Below are positions 33,542 to 44,009 of a DNA stretch of 64,000 nucleotides, one piece after another (the first letter of the stretch is position 1; each line of letters opens with the position of its first letter). The position numbers were made by a program, and so were the translations under genes. Origin of the DNA: Phycicoccus sp. CSK15P-2 (GTDB lineage: Bacteria > Actinomycetota > Actinomycetes > Actinomycetales > Dermatophilaceae); the NCBI RefSeq assembly GCF_016888005.1, contig NZ_JAFDVE010000012.1, positions 85,230 through 149,229 of the forward strand, written 5' to 3'. The notes under the pieces are model-generated. The model saw only the letters and a list, made by a program, of their open reading frames with translations, searched no databases and was not told the origin of the DNA.

Positions 33542-34510
33542 GTGACTGCCGACCGACCCGACCCCCTGGACGACCTGCTGCACACGCTCGACCTCGAGGA
33601 GCTCGGGTCGGCGCACGTCACCGTCCAGCCGCGGGCCGGCGCGGAGGCACCCGGCGTCCCGCTGCCCGAGACCTTCGCCGAGGACATCACGCTCTTCCGC
33701 GGCCAGAGCCAGAAGCAGCCACACGGGCGCGTGTTCGGCGGCCAGGTGCTCGCCCAGGGCGTCGTCGCGTCGGGGCGCACCGTCGACGACAGCCGGCGGC
33801 TGCACTCGATCCACGCGTATTTCATGCGCCCCGGGGACGACACCCAGCCCATCACCTTCAGCGTCGAGCGGATGCGCGACGGGCGCTCGTTCTCCACCCG
33901 CCGGGTCCACGCCATCCAGCGCGGCAAGCCGATCCTGTCGATGAGTGCCTCGTTCCAGGTCCCGGACGGCGGGCTCGACCACCAGGACACCGCACCCGAG
34001 GTCCCCGGGCCCGAGACCGTGCCGTCCCTGGCCGAGGCGTTCGAGGGGGTCGACGACCCGCGGGCCCGGCACCTGTCACGGCGCGCGATCGAGCTCCGCC
34101 ACGTGGAGGGCAACCTCTACGTCGGGCCTCCGGCCGAGGCAGTCGCGCGCCAGCACGTGTGGCTACGCGCCGTGGGGCGCCTCCCCGACGACCCGCTCGT
34201 CCACGACGCCGTCCTCGCCTACGCGTCCGACTACAGCCTGCTCGAGCCGATCCTCCGCCGGCACGACCTGCCCTGGACCACGCCGGGGCTGAAGATGGCC
34301 AGCCTCGACCATGCGATGTGGTTCCACCGCTCCGCGCGGGCGGACGAGTGGGTGCTCTACGCGCAGGAGTCGCCGTCGGGGCAGAGCGGACGGGGCCTCG
34401 GCCTGGGCCGGATGTTCTCCGCCGACGGCGTCCTGCTCGCGACCGTCGCCCAGGAGGGGATGGTCCGGGTCCCGCCCGAGGTCTCCGGCGGCCCCGTCCG
34501 TCAGGACTGA
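33542..34510 (+). CDS. tesB: Acyl-CoA thioesterase II
   Basis: 322 residues from GTG 33542. Double-hotdog TesB family enzyme hydrolysing medium- to long-chain acyl-CoA. Signature elements: FRGQSQKQPHGRVFGGQVLAQ, HSIHAYFMRPGD, LAYASDYSLLEP with the catalytic Asp, DHAMWFHR and the C-terminal YAQESPSGQSGRGLGLGRMF with the catalytic Gln. An N-terminal tail of about 30 residues precedes the first hotdog. It is convergent with treZ. Likely role in lipid turnover; no neighbour in the same pathway is obvious. Confidence 0.93.
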   Translation: MTADRPDPLDDLLHTLDLEELGSAHVTVQPRAGAEAPGVPLPETFAEDITLFRGQSQKQPHGRVFGGQVLAQGVVASGRTVDDSRRLHSIHAYFMRPGDDTQPITFSVERMRDGRSFSTRRVHAIQRGKPILSMSASFQVPDGGLDHQDTAPEVPGPETVPSLAEAFEGVDDPRARHLSRRAIELRHVEGNLYVGPPAEAVARQHVWLRAVGRLPDDPLVHDAVLAYASDYSLLEPILRRHDLPWTTPGLKMASLDHAMWFHRSARADEWVLYAQESPSGQSGRGLGLGRMFSADGVLLATVAQEGMVRVPPEVSGGPVRQD

Positions 34511-34547
34511 CCCCCCGCCGCGCCGGCCGTGACCACCTCGCCGTCGT

Positions 34548-36389
34548 TCAGTCGAGCACCAGGGTGACGACGGACACGGATCGGTCACGGTGTGCGACGA
34601 CCCCGTCGCCGGACCGGGTGTCGTCCGGGTCCCAGGCGAGGAGGAGGTCCCCGACGCCCTCCACGGGAACCTCGGCTCCGGCGTCCAGGGTCGCGACGAC
34701 CGCGAACGGCGTCCCCTCGCGGGGCGTGTGCCGGACGACGACCCACCGGGCGTGCTCGTCGACGCGGACGTCGACGTCGGTGAGCCGCGTCGGGCCGGGG
34801 CCGACGAGCCGGCGCCGCAGCGCGACGAGGTCGCGGTACCAGGCCAGCATCCGTGCATGGGCCGGCACGTCCGGCTCGGCCCAGTCGAGGACGGAGCGGT
34901 GGCGGGTCTCCGGGTCCTGGGGGTCCGGGACGTCCTCGGCGGACCAGCCGTGCGAGCCGAACTCGGCCCTGCGGCCCTCCCGGACGGCCTCGGCGAGCCA
35001 GTCCTCGGCGAAGCTCGTGAAGAACTGCCACGGCGTGGAGGCGGCCCACTCCTCGCCCATGAAGAGCATCGGCGTCGTCGGGGCGAGGAGGTACAGCGCG
35101 GCGCCGGCGGCCTGGAGGGCGGGGTCGGCGACGAGCGCCGAGATGCGCTCTCCCGTCGCGCGGTTGCCCACCTGGTCGTGGGTCTGGAGGTACCCCAGGA
35201 GACGGCGGGCGTCGAGGCCAGGACGGTCGACGGGGGCACCCCAGGTGCGGTCGCGGAAGCTGGACCACGAGCCGTCGTGGAGGAACCCGTGCGTCAGCAC
35301 CTTGGCGAGGACGGCGAGCGGCCCGGACTCGGGCGTGCCCTCCGTGCCGGCGAAGTCCGTGTAGTAGCCCTGGGTCTCCCCGGTGAGCGTCACGTGCAGG
35401 GCGTGGTGGATGTCGTCGTCCCACTGCGCCGTCATGCCCCGGCCGCCCTCCGCCGTGGGCGTCACCATCGAGGTGTCGTTGAGGTCGGACTCGGCGACGA
35501 GCGCGAGCGGCCGGCCCAGCTCCTCGGCGAGGTCGGCGACGGCGTCCGAGAGCTCGGCGAGGTAGTGCCGGGGCGAGTCGTCCTTGAGCTCGTGCACGGC
35601 GTCGAGACGCAGGGCGTCGACGTGGAAGTCCCGGAACCACCGCAGGACGTTCCCGACGAGGAACTCCCGAACCGGCCCGGCGCCGTCGTGGTCGAGGTTG
35701 ACCGCCGCGCCCCAGGGCGTCTCGTGGGCCTGCGTGAAGTACGGGCCGTAGCGCGCCAGGTAGTTCCCGCTCGCCCCGAGGTGGTTGTGCACGACGTCGA
35801 GGCAGACGCCGATGCCCCGCGCGTGGCAGGCGTCGACGAACCGCGCGAACGCCGCCGGACCGCCGTACGAGTCCTGGACGGCGTAGAGGCCGACGCCGTC
35901 GTACCCCCAGCCGCGGTCGGTGGGGAACGCGGCGACCGGCATCACCTCGACGACGTCGACGCCGAGGTCGACGAGGTGGTCGAGGCGCTCGGCCGCGGCG
36001 TCGAAGGTGCCCTCCGGGGTGAAGGTGCCGACGTGGAGCTCGTAGAGCAAGGCGCCCAGCACTCCCGCGCCGTCACGAGGCCCGCGCCAGGCGTCGTCGG
36101 TCCAGCGGAAGGCGTCGGTGTCGATGGTGCGGCTGGGACCGTGCACGCTGCCCGGCTGCCACGCGCTGCGCGGGTCCGGCAGGGGCGGGTCGGCACCGTC
36201 GAGGACGAAGGCGTAGTCGACCTCGTCGACCCCGTCCGGCACGTCCCAGCGCCACCATCCGTCCCCGACCGGTGTCATCGGCTCGCGCCGGGCGTCGTCC
36301 GACGACGGCGTCGGGCCCTGCACCCGGGACCACTCGATCTCGAGCCGCTCCGGGATCGGCGCCCAGACCTCGATCGTCCGTGTGCTCAC
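34548..36389 (-). CDS. treZ: Malto-oligosyltrehalose trehalohydrolase
   Basis: 613 residues from GTG 36389. GH13 enzyme that cuts trehalose from the end of maltooligosyl trehalose made by TreY. An N-terminal E-set domain (EVWAPIPERLEIEW) precedes the barrel with DVVHNHLG, DALRLDAVHELKD (nucleophile Asp), LVAESDLND (acid/base Glu) and QTHDQVGNRA. It is last in the treX-treY-treZ operon and its GTG overlaps the treY stop by four bases (GTGA). Trehalose is a compatible solute and carbon reserve; this pathway draws it from glycogen or maltodextrins. Confidence 0.96.
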   Translation of the reverse strand: MSTRTIEVWAPIPERLEIEWSRVQGPTPSSDDARREPMTPVGDGWWRWDVPDGVDEVDYAFVLDGADPPLPDPRSAWQPGSVHGPSRTIDTDAFRWTDDAWRGPRDGAGVLGALLYELHVGTFTPEGTFDAAAERLDHLVDLGVDVVEVMPVAAFPTDRGWGYDGVGLYAVQDSYGGPAAFARFVDACHARGIGVCLDVVHNHLGASGNYLARYGPYFTQAHETPWGAAVNLDHDGAGPVREFLVGNVLRWFRDFHVDALRLDAVHELKDDSPRHYLAELSDAVADLAEELGRPLALVAESDLNDTSMVTPTAEGGRGMTAQWDDDIHHALHVTLTGETQGYYTDFAGTEGTPESGPLAVLAKVLTHGFLHDGSWSSFRDRTWGAPVDRPGLDARRLLGYLQTHDQVGNRATGERISALVADPALQAAGAALYLLAPTTPMLFMGEEWAASTPWQFFTSFAEDWLAEAVREGRRAEFGSHGWSAEDVPDPQDPETRHRSVLDWAEPDVPAHARMLAWYRDLVALRRRLVGPGPTRLTDVDVRVDEHARWVVVRHTPREGTPFAVVATLDAGAEVPVEGVGDLLLAWDPDDTRSGDGVVAHRDRSVSVVTLVLD

Positions 36390-38878
36390 GACGGATGCCC
36401 CTGCCCCGTCTCGTCGGACGCCGAGCTGTCCGCCCGCACGAGCAGCGCGACGGGCCGGTCGGCCAGGAGGTCGGCCAACGCGACACCGTCCGCGCCCGAG
36501 GCCACCGGGCGCGAGCCGAGGAGGTCGAGCCACCGGCCTTCGGGAACGGCCACCCGGGCCTCTCCGAAGCCACCGGCCTGCGCGAGCCGACCGGCCCCCC
36601 GGGTGGCGACCGTGACGACCGCCGGGCCGGACGCGTCGCCGCGGGCGAACGCGAGCGCGTGCGGGCTGTCCGTCCCGAGCGGGAGGTAGCCCGCCTCGGG
36701 ACCGACGAACCACTCCGGGTGCTCGCGCCGCAGCCGGAGGGCGAGCGCAGTGACCCGCATCTTGTCGTCGTCGAGATCGAAGCACGGCTCGTCGTCGAGC
36801 ACGCGGTGGAGCCGCTCGGCACGGTCGGCCCAGTCGACGGGGCGACGGTTGTCGGGGTCGACCAGGGCGAGGAGGCCGATCTCGCATCCCTGGTAGACGT
36901 CCGGGACCCCCGGCATCGTCAGCTGGAGCAGCTTCTGCCCGAGGATGTTCGCCCGCACCGCCGGCTCGTGCGGCTCGGTCCAGGCGTCGAGGTGCTCGTG
37001 CACCGCGAGGTCGCGACCGACCGACCGGGCGAACGTGACGACCTCGTCCTCGTAGGCGGAGTCGCCGTCCACCCATGCGGTGTGCACCTTGGCCTCGCGC
37101 ACGGCCTTGAGCAGGTACTCCTCGAGCCGCGCGCCGGACACCGGCCAGGTCCCGACGAGCGTCTGCCACACGAGGTACTCGGTGGGGCCGTCGACGCGCG
37201 CGGTGCGATAGGGGTCGGCGAGCTCACGCGCCCGGGCGAGCCAGCGCTCCCATCCGGGTGCGTCCTCGGCGAGCACCATGAGCCGGGCCCGGGTGTCCTC
37301 CGAGCGCTTCGCGTCGTGCGTCGTGAGCGTCGTCATCGACGTCGGCCACTCGCTCTGCTGGCGCGAGCACCACGCGTGGAAGGCGTCGGCGTCGATCGAC
37401 AGGTCCTCGGGGTGCCCGCCGACCTCGTTCGCCCCGGCGAGCCGGAACCAGCGGTAGAAGGCGGTGTCCTCGATGCCCTTGGCCATGACCGGGCCGCACG
37501 TCTGCTGGAAGCGGACCCGGAGCTCGTCCGCCACTCGGCCGGAGTCGACGACCGCCTCGGGGAGCTCACGGTCCAGGACGAGCCGGACGACGACCTCGAG
37601 CGCGTCGTGGTCGCTCGGGGCGAGGATGCCGCGCGCCCGCTCCGCGGCGGCGTCGACGACCTCGGCCTGCTCGGGGTCGACACCACGCCCCGGGACGACG
37701 TACGCCCGGTAGCGGTCCATCGAGACGAGCAGCGCCTCAAGGCCACGGCGCAGCGCCGCGGCGTCCTCGCCCGGTAGCACCCGGTGCGCCAGCCGCATGA
37801 GCCGGTCGACCTCGGCGGCCTGGACGTCGTCGACGACGAGCCGCTTGCTCTCGGTGACGACCGTGCCGAGGTCGGTCATCCCCGGGGCGACGTCCGCCCA
37901 CAGCCGGTCGAGCGTCCCCGTGGCGTCCGGCGGGGTGAGCACCTGCTGGACCCGCAGCAGCGCGTCGTACCCGGTCGTGCCCGAGCAGCGCCACGACTCG
38001 GGCAGCCGCTCCTCGCCCTCGAGGATCTTCTCGACGACGACCCACGCGTCGCCCGTGGAGTCGGCGAGCCGCTCGAGGTAGCCGCCGGGGTCGGCGAGGC
38101 CGTCCGGGTGGTCGATGCGGAAGCCGTCGACCTCGCCGTGCCCGTGCAGGGCGAGCAGCAGCGCGTGCGTCGCCGTGAACACGACGGGGTCCTCGACCCG
38201 CACCGCGACGAGCGAGGTGACGTCGAAGAAGCGTCGGTAGTTGAGGGCGTCGCCCTCGCGCCAGCTGGACAGCCGGTACGCCTGGGCGTCGACGAGCTCG
38301 GGGAGCGGCAGCCCCTCGGTGCCGGGCGCCACGGGGAACTCGTGGTCGTAGTAGCGCAGCACGACGTCGGTGCCGCTCGGGCCGCCGTCCTCGGCGAGGG
38401 TCAGCTCGCCCCGCCCGAGCACCTGCTCGACGGTCCCGCCGAGCACCGGCATGAGGAGGCGGTCGTCCTCGGCGAGCCAGTCGACGTCGAACCAGCCCGC
38501 GTACGGCGAGCGGGCGCCCTCGCGCAGCAGGGACCAGAAGGGCGCGTTGAGGTGCTCGGGGGACGGCACCGCCATGTGGTTGGGGACGACGTCCACGACG
38601 ATGCCGAGGCCGTGCTCGCGGCAGGCCTCGACCAGTCGTTCGAAGGCGCCGCGACCGCCGGCCTCGACGTTGATCCGGGTGTGGTCGAGGACGTCGTAGC
38701 CGTGCGTGGAGCCCGGGGCGGGCTGGAGCACCGGCGAGAGGTAGACGTGCGAGACGCCGAGGTCGGCGAGGTAGGGCACCTGCTCGGCCGCGGCGTCGAA
38801 GTCGAAGCCGCCGTGGATCTGCAGGCGGTAGGTGGCCGTCGGGACGACCCGGGCGGGGTCGGGGCGGTGGGTCTCCAT
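36386..38878 (-). CDS. treY: Malto-oligosyltrehalose synthase
   Basis: 830 residues. GH13 intramolecular transglycosylase that converts the reducing-end alpha-1,4 bond of maltodextrin to an alpha,alpha-1,1 bond. TYRLQIHGGFDFDAA near the N-terminus, SHVYLSPVLQP, VVDVVPNHMAV, GFRIDHPDGLADP (Asp nucleophile), VVVEKILEGEE (Glu) and TTLTTHDAKRSEDTRAR are the family signatures. It starts 5 bases after treX stops and overlaps treZ, so the three are translated together. Confidence 0.97.
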   Translation of the reverse strand: METHRPDPARVVPTATYRLQIHGGFDFDAAAEQVPYLADLGVSHVYLSPVLQPAPGSTHGYDVLDHTRINVEAGGRGAFERLVEACREHGLGIVVDVVPNHMAVPSPEHLNAPFWSLLREGARSPYAGWFDVDWLAEDDRLLMPVLGGTVEQVLGRGELTLAEDGGPSGTDVVLRYYDHEFPVAPGTEGLPLPELVDAQAYRLSSWREGDALNYRRFFDVTSLVAVRVEDPVVFTATHALLLALHGHGEVDGFRIDHPDGLADPGGYLERLADSTGDAWVVVEKILEGEERLPESWRCSGTTGYDALLRVQQVLTPPDATGTLDRLWADVAPGMTDLGTVVTESKRLVVDDVQAAEVDRLMRLAHRVLPGEDAAALRRGLEALLVSMDRYRAYVVPGRGVDPEQAEVVDAAAERARGILAPSDHDALEVVVRLVLDRELPEAVVDSGRVADELRVRFQQTCGPVMAKGIEDTAFYRWFRLAGANEVGGHPEDLSIDADAFHAWCSRQQSEWPTSMTTLTTHDAKRSEDTRARLMVLAEDAPGWERWLARARELADPYRTARVDGPTEYLVWQTLVGTWPVSGARLEEYLLKAVREAKVHTAWVDGDSAYEDEVVTFARSVGRDLAVHEHLDAWTEPHEPAVRANILGQKLLQLTMPGVPDVYQGCEIGLLALVDPDNRRPVDWADRAERLHRVLDDEPCFDLDDDKMRVTALALRLRREHPEWFVGPEAGYLPLGTDSPHALAFARGDASGPAVVTVATRGAGRLAQAGGFGEARVAVPEGRWLDLLGSRPVASGADGVALADLLADRPVALLVRADSSASDETGQGHPS

Positions 38879-38883
38879 CCTCG

Positions 38884-41034
<2,151 letters not shown>

Positions 41035-41109
41035 TGCTCGCCTTCCATGGGGTATCGCTGCTGGCCAGCGACGCTGCCGGCGGCGCGGGGATGGCCGCGC
41101 GCGGCCCCC

Positions 41110-41115
41110 AACCTA
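41110..41115 (-). promoter_or_regulatory. Candidate -10 box of the treXYZ operon
   Basis: TAGGTT on the minus strand fits TAnnnT; leader about 69 bases. No clear -35. Confidence 0.3.
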
Positions 41116-41171
41116 CCCGCCCGGGGTGTCACGACCTTGCCCGCGGGCGGCGGGTCGGTCCGTTCGGCCGG

Positions 41172-41753
41172 TCAGGACGTGCCGGGCACCGGGGAGGCGA
41201 TGAGCATGGCGACCTCCGCCGGGTCACCGCCGCTGCGGTAGAGGTGCGCCTGGTCCCCCGCGAAGGCGAGGAGATCACCGGCGGAGAGCTCGGCCGGCTC
41301 GGCCGCCGGGCCGGCCGTCACGGAGCCGTCGGCGACGAGGAGGATCTCCGTGGTCCCGGGCGAGTGGGCGACGCCGTCCACCTGCGTGCGCGGCGGGAGC
41401 CGCAGCCGCCAGAGCTCGACGCTGCGCCCACCGCCGATGCGGCGCAGCATCTCGCGCGCCGGCCCTTCGTCGGGCATGGCGGTGCCCCGCAGCAGGACCG
41501 GCCCGGGGTCCGTGCCGCGGGTCAGGAGGTCGGTCAGTGGGATGCGCAGCGCCAGCGCGACGGCGTCGAGGGTGTCCACCGTGGGGTTGGCCCGCCCCGC
41601 CTCGAGGGCGGAGACGGTCGCCTTGCTGAGCCCTGCCTGACGGGCGAGCTCGGCCGCGCTCAGCCCGCGCTGCGTACGCCGCACCCGGACCTGGGCGGCG
41701 ATGGCGGCTGACAACGAGGCGCCCGTCGGGCTATCGTTTGCTATGTCAAACAT
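41172..41753 (-). CDS. XRE-family regulator with C-terminal cupin domain
   Basis: 193 residues. Helix-turn-helix of the Cro/C1 type at residues about 19-73 (VRVRRTQRGLSAAELARQAG, LSKATVSALEAGRANPTVDTL), then a cupin/AraC-type sensor barrel (HSPGTTEILLVADGSV, LSAGDLLAFAGDQAHLYRSGG). This architecture often senses small metabolites and represses the adjacent gene. ATG 41753 is six bases after a good -10 box (TATAGT), so the mRNA is probably leaderless. It is divergent from a threonine dehydratase-like gene, and 20-base-spaced direct repeats lie over its start. Effector unknown; an amino acid is a reasonable guess. Confidence 0.9.
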   Translation of the reverse strand: MFDIANDSPTGASLSAAIAAQVRVRRTQRGLSAAELARQAGLSKATVSALEAGRANPTVDTLDAVALALRIPLTDLLTRGTDPGPVLLRGTAMPDEGPAREMLRRIGGGRSVELWRLRLPPRTQVDGVAHSPGTTEILLVADGSVTAGPAAEPAELSAGDLLAFAGDQAHLYRSGGDPAEVAMLIASPVPGTS

Positions 41754-41764
41754 TCGTTCACTAT
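41734..41764. promoter_or_regulatory. Direct-repeat operator at the XRE-cupin gene start
   Basis: TCGTTTGCTAT (41734-41744) and TCGTTCACTAT (41754-41764) are direct repeats exactly 20 bases apart, two helical turns. The right copy overlaps the -10 to +1 region of the leaderless regulator promoter and the left copy lies just inside its coding sequence, fitting autorepression. Confidence 0.6.
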
Positions 41765-41765
41765 A
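41760..41765 (-). promoter_or_regulatory. -10 box, leaderless start of the XRE-cupin gene
   Basis: TATAGT on the minus strand, 6 bases before ATG 41753. Confidence 0.65.
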
Positions 41766-41816
41766 TCGAACCACTGTCGTCCCCGACGATGCGAGTCCGG
41801 TCCGGAAGGACATGCC

Positions 41817-42770
41817 ATGAAGCCCACGACGGACGCGGCCCCCGTGGTCCCGGAGCCCGCCGAGCTCACCGCGGCCACCGAACGGCTGGCCGGCCGGGTG
41901 CGGTGGACGCCGATCCTGGCGCTGCCCGGGGGTGAGCTCTGCGAGTCCGCAGTGGCGCTCAAGGTCGAGACCCTCCAGCACACCGGGTCGTTCAAGGCGC
42001 GTGGTGCGCTGAACGCCGTGCTCACGGCGCCGGTCGGCACCACGTCGGTCAGCGCCGCCTCCGGGGGCAACCACGGCGCGGCCGTGGCGTGGGCGGCCGC
42101 GCAGGCGGGCCTCCCGGCGCATGTGTTCGTCCCCGCGTCCGTCCCCGAGGCCAAGGCCCGGCTCGTCGAGGAGTACGGGGCGACGCTGCACCGCGTCGAC
42201 GGGTTCTACGCCGACGCGCTGGCGGCCAGCCTGGCCCACGCGGACCGGCACGGCGCCCACCACGTGGACGCCTACGACGCGCCGGCGGTCGTCGCCGGCC
42301 AGAGCACCCTGGGGCGGGAGCTCGCCGAGCAGGTGGAGCCCGGCAGGCCCGTCCTCGTCGGGTGCGGCGGCGGCGGCCTCTTCTCGGGCGTGAGCCTCGC
42401 GCTCGCGGGGCGTAACCCCGTCGTCGCGGTCGAGCCGGCCACCGCTCCCAGCCTGACCCGTGCGCTCGACGCGGGGCGCGCCGTGGACGTCGAGGTCGGC
42501 GGCATCGCGGTCGACAGCCTCGGCGCGCGACGCGCCGGGGGCATCGCGGTCGAGGTCGCCCGACGGCTCGACTCCACCACGCTGCTCGTCGGGGACGACG
42601 ACATCGCCGAGGCGCAGAACCGGCTGTGGAGCACGCTCCGCCTCGCCGTGGAGCCGGGTGGGGCGACGGCGCTGGCCGCGGTCGTCGCGGGGCTCTCCCC
42701 TGCCGACCCCGTCGTCGTGCTCTCCGGGGCCAACGTCCCGACCGCGCCGCGGCTCCGCCCCGAGCGGTAG
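41817..42770 (+). CDS. PLP-dependent threonine/serine dehydratase-like enzyme
   Basis: 317 residues, fold-type II PLP enzyme. The PLP lysine is in HTGSFKARGALNA, the phosphate- and substrate-binding loop is ASGGNHGAAVAWA, and the glycine-rich PLP phosphate loop is GCGGGGLFSG. It lacks the C-terminal ACT regulatory domain of biosynthetic IlvA, so resembles catabolic serine/threonine dehydratases or serine racemase. GGAAGG lies 8 bases before ATG 41817. It is divergent from the XRE-cupin regulator, its likely controller. Confidence 0.9.
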   Translation: MKPTTDAAPVVPEPAELTAATERLAGRVRWTPILALPGGELCESAVALKVETLQHTGSFKARGALNAVLTAPVGTTSVSAASGGNHGAAVAWAAAQAGLPAHVFVPASVPEAKARLVEEYGATLHRVDGFYADALAASLAHADRHGAHHVDAYDAPAVVAGQSTLGRELAEQVEPGRPVLVGCGGGGLFSGVSLALAGRNPVVAVEPATAPSLTRALDAGRAVDVEVGGIAVDSLGARRAGGIAVEVARRLDSTTLLVGDDDIAEAQNRLWSTLRLAVEPGGATALAAVVAGLSPADPVVVLSGANVPTAPRLRPER

Positions 42771-42823
42771 CGGCGGTAGCGCCACGCGACCGCGACTCCC
42801 TGCGACGAGACGGCGGATGTGCC

Positions 42824-42829
42824 TACACT
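42824..42829 (+). promoter_or_regulatory. -10 box, leaderless start of the YcxB-like gene
   Basis: TACACT lies 7 bases before GTG 42837, without a ribosome binding site. Confidence 0.6.
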
Positions 42830-42836
42830 CCTCGGC

Positions 42837-43937
42837 GTGACATCGGGGGAGACGACGAACAGACCAGCCCGAGAGGTCGTCGTGGACGGCACCCTCCGGC
42901 GGTCGTGCGTGCGCGCGGTCCGTCGCCAGGGCCGCGTGGCCGCCATCGTGTTCGCCGTCGTCATCGGACCCCTGCTCCTCGGCCTCCTCCTCTCCGTGGG
43001 GCTCGACCTCCCGACGCGCCTGGCGTTCCTGGTGGGTGCGCTGGCCTCTCCTCTCGTCGCCCTGGTGTTCACGATGCTGCGTGGACGGGACACCGGGCGA
43101 GCCCTGCGCGTCGGCGACCGGGTCACGCTCCAGCTGGAGGAGGACGGCCTGCGCTTCGGCCCGGCCGGCCGCGAGGTCCCCCTCCTTTTCGAACAGATGC
43201 GTAGGCTGGACGACGCGAGCGGGCACCTGCTCGTCACGATGAGCGACGGGGGCGACGAGCCGGTCTGCATCCCGGCGGCCCTGCTGGAGCCCGGCGACCT
43301 GGACCTCGTCCGCTCCCGTCTCGCGGACACCGTCCTCGCTCCACGCGAGAAGGGGTCGATGGAGGCCGCCCGCCCGCCCGCGTCATCGGCCGGCGTCACC
43401 GAGCACGTGACGGCCCCGACCGAGGTCCCAGCCCGTGACGCACCTCCGGAAGAGCCCGTGCTACTACGACGCGTGCTCGTCGACGCCGACCTGGCGGACC
43501 GCGTGTCCGCCGATGCCGCACACCTCATCTCGCGCCGTCGCAGGCCGCTCTTCGTCGCAGCACCTCTGCTCGCCCTGCTCGTCGTCGCGCTGCCCGGCGT
43601 CCAGCGCGCCGCGCCGTACCTCGTGAGCGCGACCTTCGTCGTCACCGTGGCCGTCCGCTGGGCCGGACCGTTCCTCGTGCGGCGACGGGTGCGGCAGGAG
43701 CTCCTCCCCCGCGGCGCGGACCCCTACCCCGTCGTCCTCACGCCGGCCTCGGACGGCTTCGTCCTCGAGAGCCACGGACGCAGCACGCAGATCCCGTGGC
43801 GTGAGTGTCGCAGCGTGCGCGCTCTGGGCTCGGCGGTCGTCATCCTGGGCCGGGAGTGGACACGGCTGGTCGTACCGGCCGACGCCTGTGCCGCCGGGCT
43901 CGTCCAGGCGGGCACCGAGGCCGTGCGCCACGCCTGA
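42837..43937 (+). CDS. Membrane protein with two YcxB-like halves
   Basis: 366 residues. It consists of two similar halves, each with two closely spaced membrane helices followed by a YcxB-type C-terminal domain. Half one: AAIVFAVVIGPLLLGLLLSV and AFLVGALASPLVALVFTML, then VTLQLEEDGLRFGPAGREVPLLFEQMRRL. Half two: PLFVAAPLLALLVVALPG and YLVSATFVVTVAVRWAG, then VVLTPASDGFVLESHGRSTQIPWRECRSV. A Pro/Thr-rich linker (about residues 180-215) joins them. Function of YcxB-type proteins is not known. GTG 42837 is a leaderless start. The gene ends at a strong terminator shared with the acyl-CoA dehydrogenase gene. Confidence 0.75.
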   Translation: MTSGETTNRPAREVVVDGTLRRSCVRAVRRQGRVAAIVFAVVIGPLLLGLLLSVGLDLPTRLAFLVGALASPLVALVFTMLRGRDTGRALRVGDRVTLQLEEDGLRFGPAGREVPLLFEQMRRLDDASGHLLVTMSDGGDEPVCIPAALLEPGDLDLVRSRLADTVLAPREKGSMEAARPPASSAGVTEHVTAPTEVPARDAPPEEPVLLRRVLVDADLADRVSADAAHLISRRRRPLFVAAPLLALLVVALPGVQRAAPYLVSATFVVTVAVRWAGPFLVRRRVRQELLPRGADPYPVVLTPASDGFVLESHGRSTQIPWRECRSVRALGSAVVILGREWTRLVVPADACAAGLVQAGTEAVRHA

Positions 43938-43950
43938 CACCCGCGCCCGT

Positions 43951-43995
43951 GACGACGGCGCTCCCGGAACCGTGGGTCCCGGGAGCGCCGTCGTC
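43951..43995. terminator. Bidirectional terminator between convergent genes
   Basis: A perfect 17-bp stem (43951-43967 against 43979-43995) with an 11-base loop lies between the stops at 43937 (plus strand) and 44010 (minus strand). Confidence 0.85.
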
Positions 43996-44009
43996 GCGGC
44001 GAAGCCGCT

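Noticed and set aside
41817..42770. Biosynthetic threonine deaminase IlvA
   Set aside because: No ACT regulatory domain and only 317 residues; no isoleucine genes nearby.
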